Origin: Desulfarculaceae bacterium
GTDB lineage: Bacteria; Desulfobacterota; Desulfobacteria; Desulfobacterales; Desulfobacteraceae
Direction: 5' to 3'
Assembly: GCA_021737205.1 (NCBI GenBank)
Contig: JAIPEK010000101.1
Coordinates: forward strand, 1 to 7,823
Length of the DNA stretch: 7,823 bases
Shown here: piece by piece, positions 1 through 5,863 of the stretch
Position numbering within the stretch: the stretch's first letter is position 1
How the letters are laid out: each line of letters opens with the position of its first letter
The notes under the pieces: generated by a model
What the model was told of the DNA's origin: nothing
Databases searched by the model: none
Seen by the model: the letters and a program-made list of their open reading frames with translations, nothing else
Translations under genes and position numbers: made by a program

Positions 1-5
1 CTCAT
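1..5 (-). CDS. possible first codons of a gene running off the left edge
   Basis: On the minus strand an ATG at positions 5-3 is followed by AG at the window edge. The only support is its upstream sequence, which closely resembles the region in front of the methyltransferase-like gene starting at 5687, with the ATG in the same relative position. Only two bases after the start are visible, so the product cannot be named. It may be a paralogue of the 5687 gene or an unrelated gene sharing its promoter type. Confidence 0.3.
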
Positions 6-7
6 GG

Positions 8-36
8 GTAAGATATGACACAAAACCGGGTTTGGT
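8..36 (-). promoter_or_regulatory. candidate promoter for a leaderless transcript, copy 1
   Basis: Read on the minus strand, TTGAAC (36-31), a 17-base spacer and CATATC (13-8) form a sigma70-like pair, with TG immediately before the -10 as in extended -10 promoters. Only six bases separate the -10 from the ATG at 5-3, so transcription would begin at or next to the start codon. No Shine-Dalgarno sequence is visible in between. The same spacing and a similar sequence occur before the gene at 5687. The -10 itself is weak, with three of six consensus bases. Confidence 0.4.
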
Positions 37-63
37 TCAACAGGAAGAACAGGTCTGTTTGTT

Positions 64-123
64 TCAGTTTCCGGTGAAAGGAGCAGAGCCAACTGACGCG
101 CATTTGTATTCAAATATCGGCAT
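64..123 (-). pseudogene. FmdB-like zinc-ribbon remnant, 19 codons
   Basis: A minus-strand ATG at 123-121 follows a good ribosome binding site (AAGGAAG, about five bases away). It encodes MPIFEYKC, the hallmark start of FmdB-family putative regulatory zinc-ribbon proteins (usual start MPIYEYKC, then xxCG). Here the next residues are ASVG, so the second cysteine of the first CxxC knuckle is replaced by valine, and a TGA stop follows after residue 19. FmdB proteins are normally about 60-110 residues. The gene sits 11 bases after the NifX-like reading frame, as in an operon. I read it as a broken fmdB-like gene. A real micro-protein cannot be excluded. Confidence 0.4.
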
Positions 124-134
124 GGGTCTTCCTT

Positions 135-473
135 TTATGCAAATATGTTGTCCATGTTCCCTCCTTTTACCAAGTGGCCGTCGGTGTTCGGCGCATCCGC
201 GTATGTAAGTTTTCCGTCGAGAAACGCCTGGACCGCTTCCCTGACCGTTCCTTCCGCGTTGTCTGCGATCCGGATACCTGCCGCATTCAGGGTTTTGAAC
301 GCATTGAAAAAGGAACCGTGCAATTTACGGACAAGCGGGTTGAATCCGGAGTTCAAATGGTATGCAGTGATCTTTCCGGGGCGGTGAAAGGACTTGCCAC
401 CATGGGAGAAAAAGGGGCGGCAAGTCGGACGGCTCTTCCTGGCAGGTGAAGCTGACCATGAAGTGACATTCAC
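135..473 (-). pseudogene. NifX/NifB-type dinitrogenase cofactor domain, C-terminal half
   Basis: Residues about 53-103 of this 112-residue frame (nucleotides about 317-165) match the second half of the NifX/NifB-CT-like family: NAFKTLNAAGIRI, then EGTVREAVQAFLDGKLT, then ADAPNTDGH. Intact members are about 100-130 residues and begin with a short strand and a DPRFGR-like loop. Neither is visible here in any of the three minus-strand frames, and residues 1-50 look like non-native sequence (many S, P and R). Family members bind iron-sulphur or iron-molybdenum clusters and are common outside nitrogen fixation. I infer a degenerate gene whose 5' half was lost or shifted, leaving the original stop just before the FmdB-like start. 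A divergent intact small protein is the alternative. Confidence 0.5.
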
Positions 474-521
474 CCTCAGGCCACCCCGGTTGCGCCGTGC
501 GTCCGTGCGTCGGATTTTCCG

Positions 522-1124
522 TTACCCTTCTCCGGAAAGGTATCCATATTCTCCTGGGGGCCAACGGCAATCAAGGTATCGTTTTTGTTGATACACTCCG
601 GCGAGGAGGGAAAGTAAAATATTGTACCATGCAGTATTTTTGCCTATGAAGTTTTCCATAAAAGCTGAAAATTTTGAAAACCGGTTATGATTATGTGACG
701 ATGATGGAGGATTGGCTCTGGTGTTTTCTGGTTCAAGAGAGTTCTTTTTTGAATTCGAGTTTTGGGTGGGTATATCCATTGTATCTATAATTTCAGTCAA
801 CTCTGATTTTGTGAAAGGCTTGGGCAACGCAGCGTCAAATTGATCCGTCAACAACCACGGAGTTCCCGACATGCCGATAACCGGAATTGAATTGTCGATT
901 TTTCTGATATGTTCAAGAACCTGAACACCTGATAAATCTGACATTAGGATGTCTGTTAAAATCAAATCATATGGATATCGGTTTATTTTGCTTATGCCCT
1001 GTTCACCGTTCTCAGCCTTATCGATTTCCGTAAAGCCGATTTTTTCCAGTATCATCACAAGCACCCTCAAAACGGCGGGTTCATCATCAATGACAAGCAC
1101 TCTGCAGGTCTCAATGGATTTCAT
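522..1124 (-). CDS. receiver-domain response regulator with low-complexity tail
   Basis: A 200-residue protein starting at ATG 1124, chosen because AGAGG lies eight bases upstream; an earlier in-frame ATG at 1151 would add nine residues. Residues 7-117 form a CheY-type receiver: acidic pair D13-D14, phospho-acceptor D58 in the LILTDI strand, S86 at the switch Ser/Thr position, and K102-P103 before the last helix. No DNA-binding or enzymatic output domain follows. Residues about 120-155 are rich in Asn, Ser and Pro, and the last 45 residues match nothing I know. The final 25 codons run into GC-rich DNA after about position 605, so the natural stop may have been lost. The gene is clearly more AT-rich than its neighbours. 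It stands apart from the operon ending at 1299, and its partner kinase is not identifiable from sequence. Confidence 0.8.
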   Translation of the reverse strand: MKSIETCRVLVIDDEPAVLRVLVMILEKIGFTEIDKAENGEQGISKINRYPYDLILTDILMSDLSGVQVLEHIRKIDNSIPVIGMSGTPWLLTDQFDAALPKPFTKSELTEIIDTMDIPTQNSNSKKNSLEPENTRANPPSSSHNHNRFSKFSAFMENFIGKNTAWYNILLSLLAGVYQQKRYLDCRWPPGEYGYLSGEG

Positions 1125-1167
1125 AGTAAATGCCTCTACATATATGTACACGTGTTTAGTTTATGCA

Positions 1168-1196
1168 TATATATACCTTGAAGCAATGCGGATCAA
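1168..1196 (-). promoter_or_regulatory. candidate promoter of the AT-rich response regulator
   Basis: On the minus strand TTGATC (1196-1191), a 17-base spacer and TATATA (1173-1168) give a plausible sigma70-type promoter, with four of six consensus bases at each box. Transcription would start near 1161, leaving a leader of about 37 bases before the ATG at 1124. The surrounding run of alternating TA is also easily melted, so the exact -10 is uncertain. Confidence 0.35.
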
Positions 1197-1198
1197 CC

Positions 1199-1219
1199 CT
1201 TTTGTTTGCTAAACAAAAG
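1199..1219. repeat. perfect 9-bp inverted repeat upstream of the -35 box
   Basis: CTTTTGTTT, a three-base centre GCT, then AAACAAAAG. The repeat lies two bases upstream of the candidate -35 box of the response regulator gene, a usual place for an activator or repressor site. It is also downstream of the CheY-like gene, but its stem is AT-rich and no run of T follows on the minus strand, so it would be a poor intrinsic terminator. Confidence 0.5.
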
Positions 1220-1288
1220 ATTCGCTATGAGCCGCCCCTGCTTTCATGGCTCCAGTTCCATCATATCCGCCTGGTATCACTCTTTGAA

Positions 1289-1302
1289 ATAGCCCGGGCT
1301 AT
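1289..1302. repeat. 14-bp perfect palindrome over the stop of the CheY-like gene
   Basis: ATAGCCCGGGCTAT is fully self-complementary and contains the TAG stop (1301-1299) of the CheY-like gene. In the transcript it could form a five-pair stem with a CCGG loop followed by UUUC, a weak terminator at best. It may instead be a protein-binding site. Confidence 0.4.
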
Positions 1303-1679
1303 AAACTCGGATACTTCTCCCGGACCTTTTCGATGGCTTCCTCTACTTTGGTCCGGTTGAAGGGCTTGAGTATGTAGTTTTTGGCGCCCGCTTCCACCGC
1401 GTCAATGACCACCTGTCTCTGGCCGTGGGATGTCACCATGACGATCAGGGCATCCGGGTGGGCTGAAAGGATTTCCCGTGTGGCCGTGATGCCGTCCATG
1501 TCCGGCATGGTAATGTCCATGGTGACAAGGTCGGGTTCCAGCCGGCTATATTCCTCAAATGCTTTTTTCCCGGTATCACAGGTGCCCGCTATCCGGTGCC
1601 CAAGTGTTTCCATGATGCTTGAAAGTTTTTGTACGGTGGTCGCGGAATCATCCACGATCATGACGGATAAAGAATTCAT
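1299..1679 (-). CDS. single-domain CheY-like response regulator
   Basis: A 126-residue stand-alone receiver. It has the acidic pair D10-D11, phospho-acceptor D55 in VTMDITMPDMDG, T83 at the switch position, and K105-P106-F107 near the end, so every catalytic residue of the family is present. The start at ATG 1679 follows GGAGG by about seven bases, and this ATG overlaps the TGA of the upstream kinase gene (shared ATGA), which implies translational coupling. As the last gene of the binding protein-kinase-regulator operon, it is the probable phosphoryl acceptor for that kinase. It has no output domain, so it must act by protein contact, for example on a flagellar switch, a diguanylate cyclase or another kinase. 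The true target cannot be read from the sequence. Confidence 0.92.
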   Translation of the reverse strand: MNSLSVMIVDDSATTVQKLSSIMETLGHRIAGTCDTGKKAFEEYSRLEPDLVTMDITMPDMDGITATREILSAHPDALIVMVTSHGQRQVVIDAVEAGAKNYILKPFNRTKVEEAIEKVREKYPSL

Positions 1680-3904
1680 TGATTCGCCTCCAGGCGGGAA
1701 CGGTTTCCGTCGTCCGGGTCCGGCCATTCACCGAGGCCGGGCAGGCCCGGATTCGCTGCACAAGCGCCGGAAGGCAGGGAAAAGATGAACTCCGTTCCTC
1801 TGCCCTCCCGGCTGACGACGTCAACCCTTCCGTTCCGTTTTTGTGTTTCAAACAGGACCGCCTCCAGTCCGATCCCCCTTCCGGAGAGACGGTCCGTTTC
1901 CGTTGTGGTGGTTACTGCATCGGAAAAGATCAGATGCAGAAGTTCAGGGTCTGCGAGATGTTTCACCTGATCCCGGTCGTAGATCCCCGCTTCAACTGCG
2001 TTTTTTGCCAGGGCAGTCCGGTCTATTCCCCGGCCGTCGTCACCGACACGGATGGTCAGACTTTCCTTTCCAAGTTCCGTCCGGCAAAAGATCCGGCCTT
2101 TCTCGTCTTTGCCCGCTTGTTCCCGTTCTTCCGGGGTTTCGATTCCGTGGACAAGGGCGTTTGTGAAGACATGAACCAGAGAAGCGATAAAGGGGCCCAA
2201 TTTCTGCGGGTCCACTTCCGTATCCGGTCCCTCAATCTTTACCGGATGGATTGTTTTCCCCGTTTGTGCGGCGGTTTTTTTCAGATATTCGGCATGTCTG
2301 CCCAGAAGGGTCTTGATGTTCACGTACTGCATCCTTTCGAGCTTTTCCAGAAGGGATTTCAGCTTTTCATGCTGCCGCCCTTCCGTTTCAGGGCTGTGGA
2401 TCATTTCCTGAACCGAGCGCATAAGACCGCGGTAATGTTCCGCCGGTACTGCCAGGCTCCGTTTTCCGGAAAAGAACTCCTCTCCAAGCGATTCTCTGAG
2501 AATCCGCCGGTCCGTTTCCAGAGCCTCCAGAAGAGCCGAGGCCGGTAAATGTTTGAAAAGGTCCTGCCGGTCTGCCGGTTTTCGGTCCCGCTTCAAGTCG
2601 GCCAGAAAAGATTCGGTTTGATGGAGGCATTCTCCAGTATGTCGCATTTCAAACTGGTTGAAAAGACCTTTGAACGTATGGACCATGCGGAAAATTTCAC
2701 TGTCCGTGCCGGACCGAAGCCGTTCCCTGGCGGACGGCGGATCATGGTCCGCGCACAGAAAGTCTTCGAACCGGTCGATCGTATCCAGAAGCTCGCTTTT
2801 GTTTTCAAGGGCGGTCACGATAAAAGAAAGTCTTTTGTGTTCATCCGCCATTTGACTTTCCAGGCGGACGTTTTCGGTTATGTCGGTGATGACCAGCATC
2901 ATCCGGTTTTCTGGAACCGGCCTGTATTCCACATCAAGGTGTCTGCCGTTGATGGAAAACCGGTCCGGCAAAAGGGAGATGATGGTTTCCTGCTTGAAAT
3001 CGTCCGTTTCATGGAGTAGATTGCAGACGGTTTTGGCAAAATGATCCGCATCCGGGCCGCCTTCGGGAAACAGGAGGTCCGTCAGGGGGAGCCCGGAAGG
3101 GTCCCTCCCGAACATATGCCGGCATTCCAGGCTGTAATTGGGGTCCACGTGAAGGGTTTCATCGAACAGGAGAAACCCCTGGCCCGAGTTGTCCAGAAGC
3201 AGGGCCACTTTTTCCTCGGCTTCCTGTTTTCTTTTCACATGGATTTTCCAGTTCCGGATGGTGACCGCCCAGGAGAAAATCAGAAAAATAAGTCCGCCGG
3301 ATACCCCGAAAAGCGCGATCCGGGTTTTGGTAAACGAGGTTCTCTCCCGGATGCGCTTTTGGATGATGTCCATCAGGTTCCGGGTTCTTGCGGAAAACTT
3401 GAGCTGGTTTTTGGTGTACCTCCAGCCGGAGAGCAACCGGGACGCCTCTTTTTTGTCTCCATGGCTGACAAGGTCAAAGGCCCGGCTTTCGATCCGAAGG
3501 ATTTCTTCCAGATTGTTCCTGATCCGGCCGGTTAGTTCCCTGACCCGGTCCGACCGGGTCAGGGAAGGGATTTTTTGAAGAACCTCATCCAGTTTGGGCC
3601 GTGTAGCGCTGTATTTCTTTTTCCATTGCAAGTCGCCGCTTGCGGTACTGATCAGGGCGGCTGACTTCATTGTTTCCGCGTACAGCAGAAGCTTTCGGGA
3701 GGACCGTTCAATAGCGAGCTCCCGGTCCTTGAATGAGTTGAGAAGCGTGTACGAGTATACAATGTGCCAGATCAGAACCGCTGCCAGAATGGCCGTTACG
3801 GCGACCGAGGCGATAAACCACGGCCGGGTGTCGGTCTCTTTGCCCCCACGGCGGGGCTTTGGATTCGGGTTGCCCGAATCGGAAGGATAAATAAAAGAGG
3901 ACAT
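1676..3904 (-). CDS. membrane CheA-like histidine kinase with PAS and HPt domains
   Basis: A 742-residue sensor kinase. A first membrane helix spans about residues 29-52 and a second about 196-216. The roughly 145 residues between them are mainly helical and presumably periplasmic. A PAS-like region (about 230-345, ending in ITDITENVRLE) leads to an HPt-like helical segment with MVHTFKG, where H409 is the likely phosphorylated histidine. A CheA-type dimerisation and ATPase part follows: N box HVFTNALVHGIETPEER (N582), G1 box DDGRGID (622-628) and G2 box SGRGIGLEAV (674-683). The protein ends soon after, so the CheW-like P5 domain of true CheA is absent, and it probably does not sit in chemoreceptor arrays. 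It begins nine bases after the binding-protein gene and overlaps the CheY-like gene by four bases. Its ribosome site (GGGAG, about 13 bases upstream) is weak, suggesting coupling to the gene before it. A 31-bp palindrome lies within codons about 113-124. Confidence 0.9.
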   Translation of the reverse strand: MSSFIYPSDSGNPNPKPRRGGKETDTRPWFIASVAVTAILAAVLIWHIVYSYTLLNSFKDRELAIERSSRKLLLYAETMKSAALISTASGDLQWKKKYSATRPKLDEVLQKIPSLTRSDRVRELTGRIRNNLEEILRIESRAFDLVSHGDKKEASRLLSGWRYTKNQLKFSARTRNLMDIIQKRIRERTSFTKTRIALFGVSGGLIFLIFSWAVTIRNWKIHVKRKQEAEEKVALLLDNSGQGFLLFDETLHVDPNYSLECRHMFGRDPSGLPLTDLLFPEGGPDADHFAKTVCNLLHETDDFKQETIISLLPDRFSINGRHLDVEYRPVPENRMMLVITDITENVRLESQMADEHKRLSFIVTALENKSELLDTIDRFEDFLCADHDPPSARERLRSGTDSEIFRMVHTFKGLFNQFEMRHTGECLHQTESFLADLKRDRKPADRQDLFKHLPASALLEALETDRRILRESLGEEFFSGKRSLAVPAEHYRGLMRSVQEMIHSPETEGRQHEKLKSLLEKLERMQYVNIKTLLGRHAEYLKKTAAQTGKTIHPVKIEGPDTEVDPQKLGPFIASLVHVFTNALVHGIETPEEREQAGKDEKGRIFCRTELGKESLTIRVGDDGRGIDRTALAKNAVEAGIYDRDQVKHLADPELLHLIFSDAVTTTTETDRLSGRGIGLEAVLFETQKRNGRVDVVSREGRGTEFIFSLPSGACAANPGLPGLGEWPDPDDGNRSRLEANQ
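3536..3566. repeat. 31-bp near-perfect palindrome inside the kinase gene
   Basis: The 15-base arm TTCCCTGACCCGGTC is followed by a single C at 3551 and then its exact reverse complement. It lies in the kinase reading frame, encoding SLTRSDRVRE in the periplasmic helical region, so the protein is not interrupted. The mRNA or single-stranded DNA would form a very stable GC-rich hairpin. No run of T follows, and nothing suggests an insertion sequence end. Confidence 0.9.
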
Positions 3905-3913
3905 TGCGCGTAT

Positions 3914-4846
3914 CTACTCCCGGCGGACCCAGGTGTTCACTTTGGATTCATTCTCTTCAACCCACTGCCGGGCGGCATTCAGGTATCCGGTGTCTTCGTC
4001 CTGCGCTTTCAGCATTACCTGTGCCATATCATCGGGCGACCATTTGAAATTGTCCAGAAGATGGTATACATCCGGCATGTCCCGCTTTAAACCTTTTCTC
4101 ACGATCGTGCTGATGTATTCCTCGTCTCCGTATACGTTCTCCGGGTCACGAAGGTATTTGAGATTCCATTTTGCAAACATCCAGTGCGGCGTCCAGCCGG
4201 TTACCACGATCCACCGGTTTTCCTCGATTGCGTTTCCCAGTGCGGCGGTCATGGTGGCGCCGCTGCCTGACACCAGTTCGAACCCGTCAAGCTCGTATTC
4301 TTCCATTGCTGTCTTTGTTGTTTTCATAAGACCCGCCGGAGGGTCGATCCCGATGATTTTATGTTGAAATTCAGCCCCGTGGGTTTTCAGTTCTTCAATC
4401 GAGTCGATGTTCACATATTCCGGGACCACAAGCCCGATTTTCGTCCCTTGCAGGTTGGGGCCGAGATTCTCCACCTCTGCTTTGAATTTTTCAAGAAACC
4501 GGGCCTGGAGGGAAGGAAGCCATGCCGCCACCATTCCGTCCCGGTCTCCGGCCGCCAGAGATTCCCACATGGCGATCAGGCTCACGGCCAAAAGGTCGCA
4601 TTCCCGTCCCAGCTTTTTTTCAATCGCGGCCTTGACCACGTTGGCACTGGCGATTTCCGAAGCCCAGTCCACATACACGAGCTGGACCGGCTCTTTTCCG
4701 TAGGATGCTGTCGCGGTTTTTTTGTCCTGCGTCTCATCAGCCGAACATCCGGAAATCAAAGATCCGATCCAGAGAAGGCAACAGGTCATGATCACTGCCA
4801 GAAGCGCATGCCGCCGGCCATTTTGTGCAAAACGAATACCGTTCAT
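3914..4846 (-). CDS. glycine betaine/choline-type (ProX/OpuAC) binding lipoprotein
   Basis: A 310-residue exported binding protein. Residues 1-33 form a signal peptide with a hydrophobic core and lipobox ISGC, so C34 would be lipidated. The mature part carries ProX/OpuAC family landmarks: YVDWASE near residue 58, AMWESL (W94), AAWLP (W109) and VTGWTPHWMF (W218, W222). Such tryptophans form the aromatic cage that holds quaternary ammonium ligands in this family. It is the first gene of an operon with a membrane kinase and a CheY-like protein, and no transporter permease or ATPase is adjacent, so it probably presents ligand to the kinase. A transport role with distant partners is possible. The ATG at 4846 follows a G-rich stretch (GGGGG about three bases away, GAGGG further up), an imperfect ribosome site. 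The exact ligand is not determined. Confidence 0.9.
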   Translation of the reverse strand: MNGIRFAQNGRRHALLAVIMTCCLLWIGSLISGCSADETQDKKTATASYGKEPVQLVYVDWASEIASANVVKAAIEKKLGRECDLLAVSLIAMWESLAAGDRDGMVAAWLPSLQARFLEKFKAEVENLGPNLQGTKIGLVVPEYVNIDSIEELKTHGAEFQHKIIGIDPPAGLMKTTKTAMEEYELDGFELVSGSGATMTAALGNAIEENRWIVVTGWTPHWMFAKWNLKYLRDPENVYGDEEYISTIVRKGLKRDMPDVYHLLDNFKWSPDDMAQVMLKAQDEDTGYLNAARQWVEENESKVNTWVRRE

Positions 4847-4878
4847 ATCCCCCGGGTTTCCCTCTTTTTTGAAAATCC

Positions 4879-4907
4879 ATTATAAGTGGTTTTTGCAAAT
4901 TCTTCAA
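4879..4907 (-). promoter_or_regulatory. strong sigma70-type promoter of the signalling operon
   Basis: On the minus strand TTGAAG (4907-4902) is followed by a 17-base spacer and a perfect TATAAT (4884-4879). Transcription would start near 4872, about 26 bases before the binding-protein ATG at 4846. The preceding gene ends at 4965 on the same strand, so this promoter separates the three-gene operon from it. Confidence 0.65.
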
Positions 4908-4964
4908 GGTCGGGTCTCGATGGGCACCACTTTTCCGGTTGTCGCCGATGGTTTCCCCACGGGG

Positions 4965-5687
4965 TCAACGGTTCCGGGCCACATAAACAGCTCCTTCCGA
5001 GGTGCCGCCTGCAAGGGGGTTGTCAAATTCCACGGTGTGGGCGTTGACATTCTTGAACACACCTGCCAGATGATCGGTGAAAGACTGTTCCGGCTTCCCG
5101 TCCGCCCACAGGGCAAATACGCCCCCCGGTTTGATATGCCTGGCCAGCTCGCTCAGGCCCTCGGTTGTGTAGAACCGGGTGTTGGTCTGGCGGAGGGTGT
5201 GGGTCGGTGAATGGTCGATGTCCAGGAGCACCGCATCGTGTTTTATATGGGAACGGTCCGGGTGGAAACTTTTGGATACATCCTTTGACAGGGCGAAAAA
5301 ACCCGCTTCCAGCAGTCTGCATCTGGGGTCCTGGGTCAAGGTTGGGCCCAGTGGAACAAGGCCGTTTTGATGCCACTCGATTACACCCGAAAGATACTCC
5401 ACCACCACAAGGGATGCGACCCGCGAATCTTCCAGGGCGGAAACCGCTGTGTAGCCAAGGCCCAGGCCTCCGACCACGACATCGAGTTCTTCGCCGTCCA
5501 GCTTGTCCAGGGCCAGTTTTGCCAGCTGATATTCCGCTTCATGGAACAGGCTCGACATCAGGAAATACTCTCCGAGCTTGACCTCAAAGATTTCCATTCC
5601 TTCTTTTCCGATCAGGCGCCGCCGACGAAGAATCAACTCTCCCAAGGGCGTCTGCCTATAATCCAGTTCTTCGTAGTTTACACTCAT
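4965..5687 (-). CDS. spermidine-synthase-like methyltransferase-fold protein
   Basis: A 240-residue protein with the Rossmann-type fold used by spermidine synthases and SAM methyltransferases. VVVGGLGLGYTAVSALED (about 70-87) is the glycine-rich nucleoside-binding loop, E97 in VVVEYLSGVIEWH is the usual acidic residue at the end of strand two, and DAVLLDIDHSP (151-161) occupies the catalytic strand-four position. Classical spermidine synthases have a D-S/T-x-DP type motif there, whereas this has DIDHSP, so polyamine synthesis is doubtful and the substrate is unknown. ATG 5687 is chosen because the reading frame becomes family-like soon after it. A GTG at 5705 would add six residues. No Shine-Dalgarno site precedes either start, which fits the leaderless promoter proposed upstream. 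It is separated from the next operon by about 118 bases containing a promoter. Confidence 0.75.
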   Translation of the reverse strand: MSVNYEELDYRQTPLGELILRRRRLIGKEGMEIFEVKLGEYFLMSSLFHEAEYQLAKLALDKLDGEELDVVVGGLGLGYTAVSALEDSRVASLVVVEYLSGVIEWHQNGLVPLGPTLTQDPRCRLLEAGFFALSKDVSKSFHPDRSHIKHDAVLLDIDHSPTHTLRQTNTRFYTTEGLSELARHIKPGGVFALWADGKPEQSFTDHLAGVFKNVNAHTVEFDNPLAGGTSEGAVYVARNR

Positions 5688-5693
5688 GCTCGA

Positions 5694-5722
5694 ACTATGA
5701 CACACAATCGGGATTGATTCAA
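5694..5722 (-). promoter_or_regulatory. candidate promoter for a leaderless transcript, copy 2
   Basis: On the minus strand TTGAAT (5718-5713) is followed by a 17-base spacer and CATAGT (5695-5690 region), with TG just before the -10. Six bases later comes the ATG at 5687-5685. Aligned on the two ATG codons, this copy and the one at 8-36 agree at 26 of 31 positions across the promoter core. Box limits are accurate to within a few bases. Confidence 0.45.
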
Positions 5723-5800
5723 CGGGGAAGTGGAAATATCAGTTATTTGCGGTGTGACCGGAAGGCTGTTTGCGGGTTTCAATTTTTTTGTGAAAGATGC

Positions 5801-5829
5801 TTGACAAATATTAAGATCATGTGAAGGAT
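5801..5829 (+). promoter_or_regulatory. rbr: candidate promoter upstream of rubrerythrin
   Basis: A perfect -35 box TTGACA (5801-5806) is followed 17 bases later by AAGGAT (5824-5829), which matches only half of the -10 consensus. If used, the transcript would start near 5836 and carry a leader of about 160 bases containing the small ORF and hairpin described next. No clear alternative promoter was seen between the hairpin and the rubrerythrin start. Confidence 0.4.
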
Positions 5830-5863
5830 TTAGGCGAGGCGCGGATTTCCCAGGTGATCGTGC

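Noticed and set aside
325..570. Minus-strand 81-codon frame beginning MPLAPRRIW, tested as the missing N-terminus of the NifX-like gene
   Set aside because: Its residues do not resemble the family's first strand or the DPRFGR loop, and no single frameshift joins it convincingly to the recognised half.
2462..2473. 12-bp palindrome TTTTCCGGAAAA in the kinase gene
   Set aside because: Short and inside coding sequence where TTCCGG-type words are common; easily due to chance, unlike the 31-bp palindrome.
1679..2548. Long plus-strand ORF of 289 codons opposite the kinase gene
   Set aside because: It lies wholly antisense to a kinase with intact N, G1 and G2 boxes, has no family-like motif and no credible ribosome site. 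It is a shadow ORF of GC-rich coding DNA.
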